Source of the DNA: Aestuariibaculum marinum
GTDB taxonomy: Bacteria > Bacteroidota > Bacteroidia > Flavobacteriales > Flavobacteriaceae
Reading direction: 5' to 3'
Length of the DNA stretch: 64,000 nucleotides
NCBI RefSeq assembly: GCF_014596975.1
Contig: NZ_JACVXD010000005.1
Location: 184,893-248,892, forward strand
In this document: positions 63,876 to 64,000 of the stretch, piece after piece
Layout: every line of letters starts with the position of its first letter
Numbering within the stretch: position 1 is the first letter of the stretch
Program-made: the position numbers and the translations under genes
The notes under the pieces: generated by a model
Told to the model about the DNA's origin: nothing
Databases searched by the model: none
Seen by the model: only the letters and a program-made list of their open reading frames with translations

Positions 63876-64000
63876 AGGGTCTAAAACCCTGCAATTTCAT
63901 TGCAGCACTTTAGTGATATAAAAATTATATCTTTATGATATGTCAGAATATCAGCGAAGAGGATCTCATACAGTTAGTCATTTGAGTTGTCATATAGTTT
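63876..64000 (+). mobile_element. IS200/IS605-type element, left end (cut by window edge)
   Basis: Upstream of the transposase start lies a run of small hairpins: AGGGT/ACCCT (63876-63890), CTGCAAT/ATTGCAG (63889-63905, loop TTC) and GATATAA/TTATATC (63915-63931, loop AAA). Subterminal hairpins and a leader stem-loop close to the start codon are known for IS200-type elements. Exact left boundary not determined; the right end is outside the window. Confidence 0.6.
63940..64000 (+). CDS. tnpA: IS200/IS605 TnpA (Y1) transposase, N-terminal fragment
   Basis: ATG at 63940 gives 20 codons before the window ends, reading MSEYQRRGSHTVSHLSCHIV. The HTVSxLxCHIV pattern is the well-known start of IS200-type TnpA, where it leads into HIVWxTKYR. 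This is the single-strand HUH transposase that moves the element. Truncated only by the window edge as far as can be seen. Confidence 0.75.
   Translation, partial: MSEYQRRGSHTVSHLSCHIV

Overview
This AT-rich window looks like chromosome from a member of the Flavobacteriaceae (Bacteroidota), probably marine. The evidence is a protein with a type IX secretion C-terminal sorting domain (36887-37999), bacillithiol synthase BshA, a menaquinone cluster, the Bacteroidetes-specific CAL67264 membrane protein, promoters with the Bacteroidetes -7 element TAnnTTTG (sometimes with TTG about 19-21 bases upstream), little visible Shine-Dalgarno signal, and TTG start codons in several housekeeping genes (lptD, mlaD, uvrD-type helicase, holA). 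No rRNA, tRNA, CRISPR array or prophage was seen.

Layout. 1-6054: envelope and redox block, with a partial lptD on the minus strand, then on the plus strand a periplasmic amidase, an MCE/MlaD protein, and a split HdrD-like iron-sulphur pair with a small exported protein between the halves. 6220-15207: a NagZ-like/serine-hydrolase fusion, bshA, a VOC protein, a porin-like barrel, a 975-residue FAD/Fe-S dehydrogenase and an LpxH-like phosphoesterase. 15393-19369: aroC, a dicarboxylate/glutamate symporter, a sulfurtransferase and a YiiX-like hydrolase. 19373-25568 (minus strand): DCC protein, mutS2, a miaE gene broken by one in-frame TAG, a lipoprotein and recG. 25704-29481: M1 peptidase followed by two tandem patatins. 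29539-32904 (minus): small membrane protein, GltB-like FMN enzyme and M20 amidohydrolase. 33046-43886: UvrD-type helicase, a YciO-type protein, a T9SS cargo protein, an OmpA lipoprotein, GT2, an orphan HsdR-N protein, holA, a YfcC carrier and ung. 43996-44169 is a 57-residue membrane protein inside a 740-base gap. 44628-50165: menaquinone genes menB-menA-(MBL hydrolase)-menC-(CPBP protease)-menE. 50265-59706: sppA, doxX, acyl-CoA carboxylase beta, an FMN reductase-MarR-pirin operon, an MFS exporter, and CAL67264-ettA. 59777-63693: a small membrane protein, nudK, a formimidoylglutamase-like gene, a coiled-coil protein and a Crp/Fnr regulator. The right edge (about 63876-64000) enters an IS200/IS605-type element.

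Most of the window is ordinary core genome. The observations most worth following up are the premature stop in miaE, a palindrome family that links the MarR operon to the neighbouring exporter and so suggests a small redox/quinone-type regulon, the NagZ/AmpC-like fusion, the unannotated 57-residue protein, MutS2 without an Smr domain, and a structured leader and trailer around the Crp/Fnr gene next to the insertion element. I did not find a clearly new multi-gene defence or biosynthetic system.
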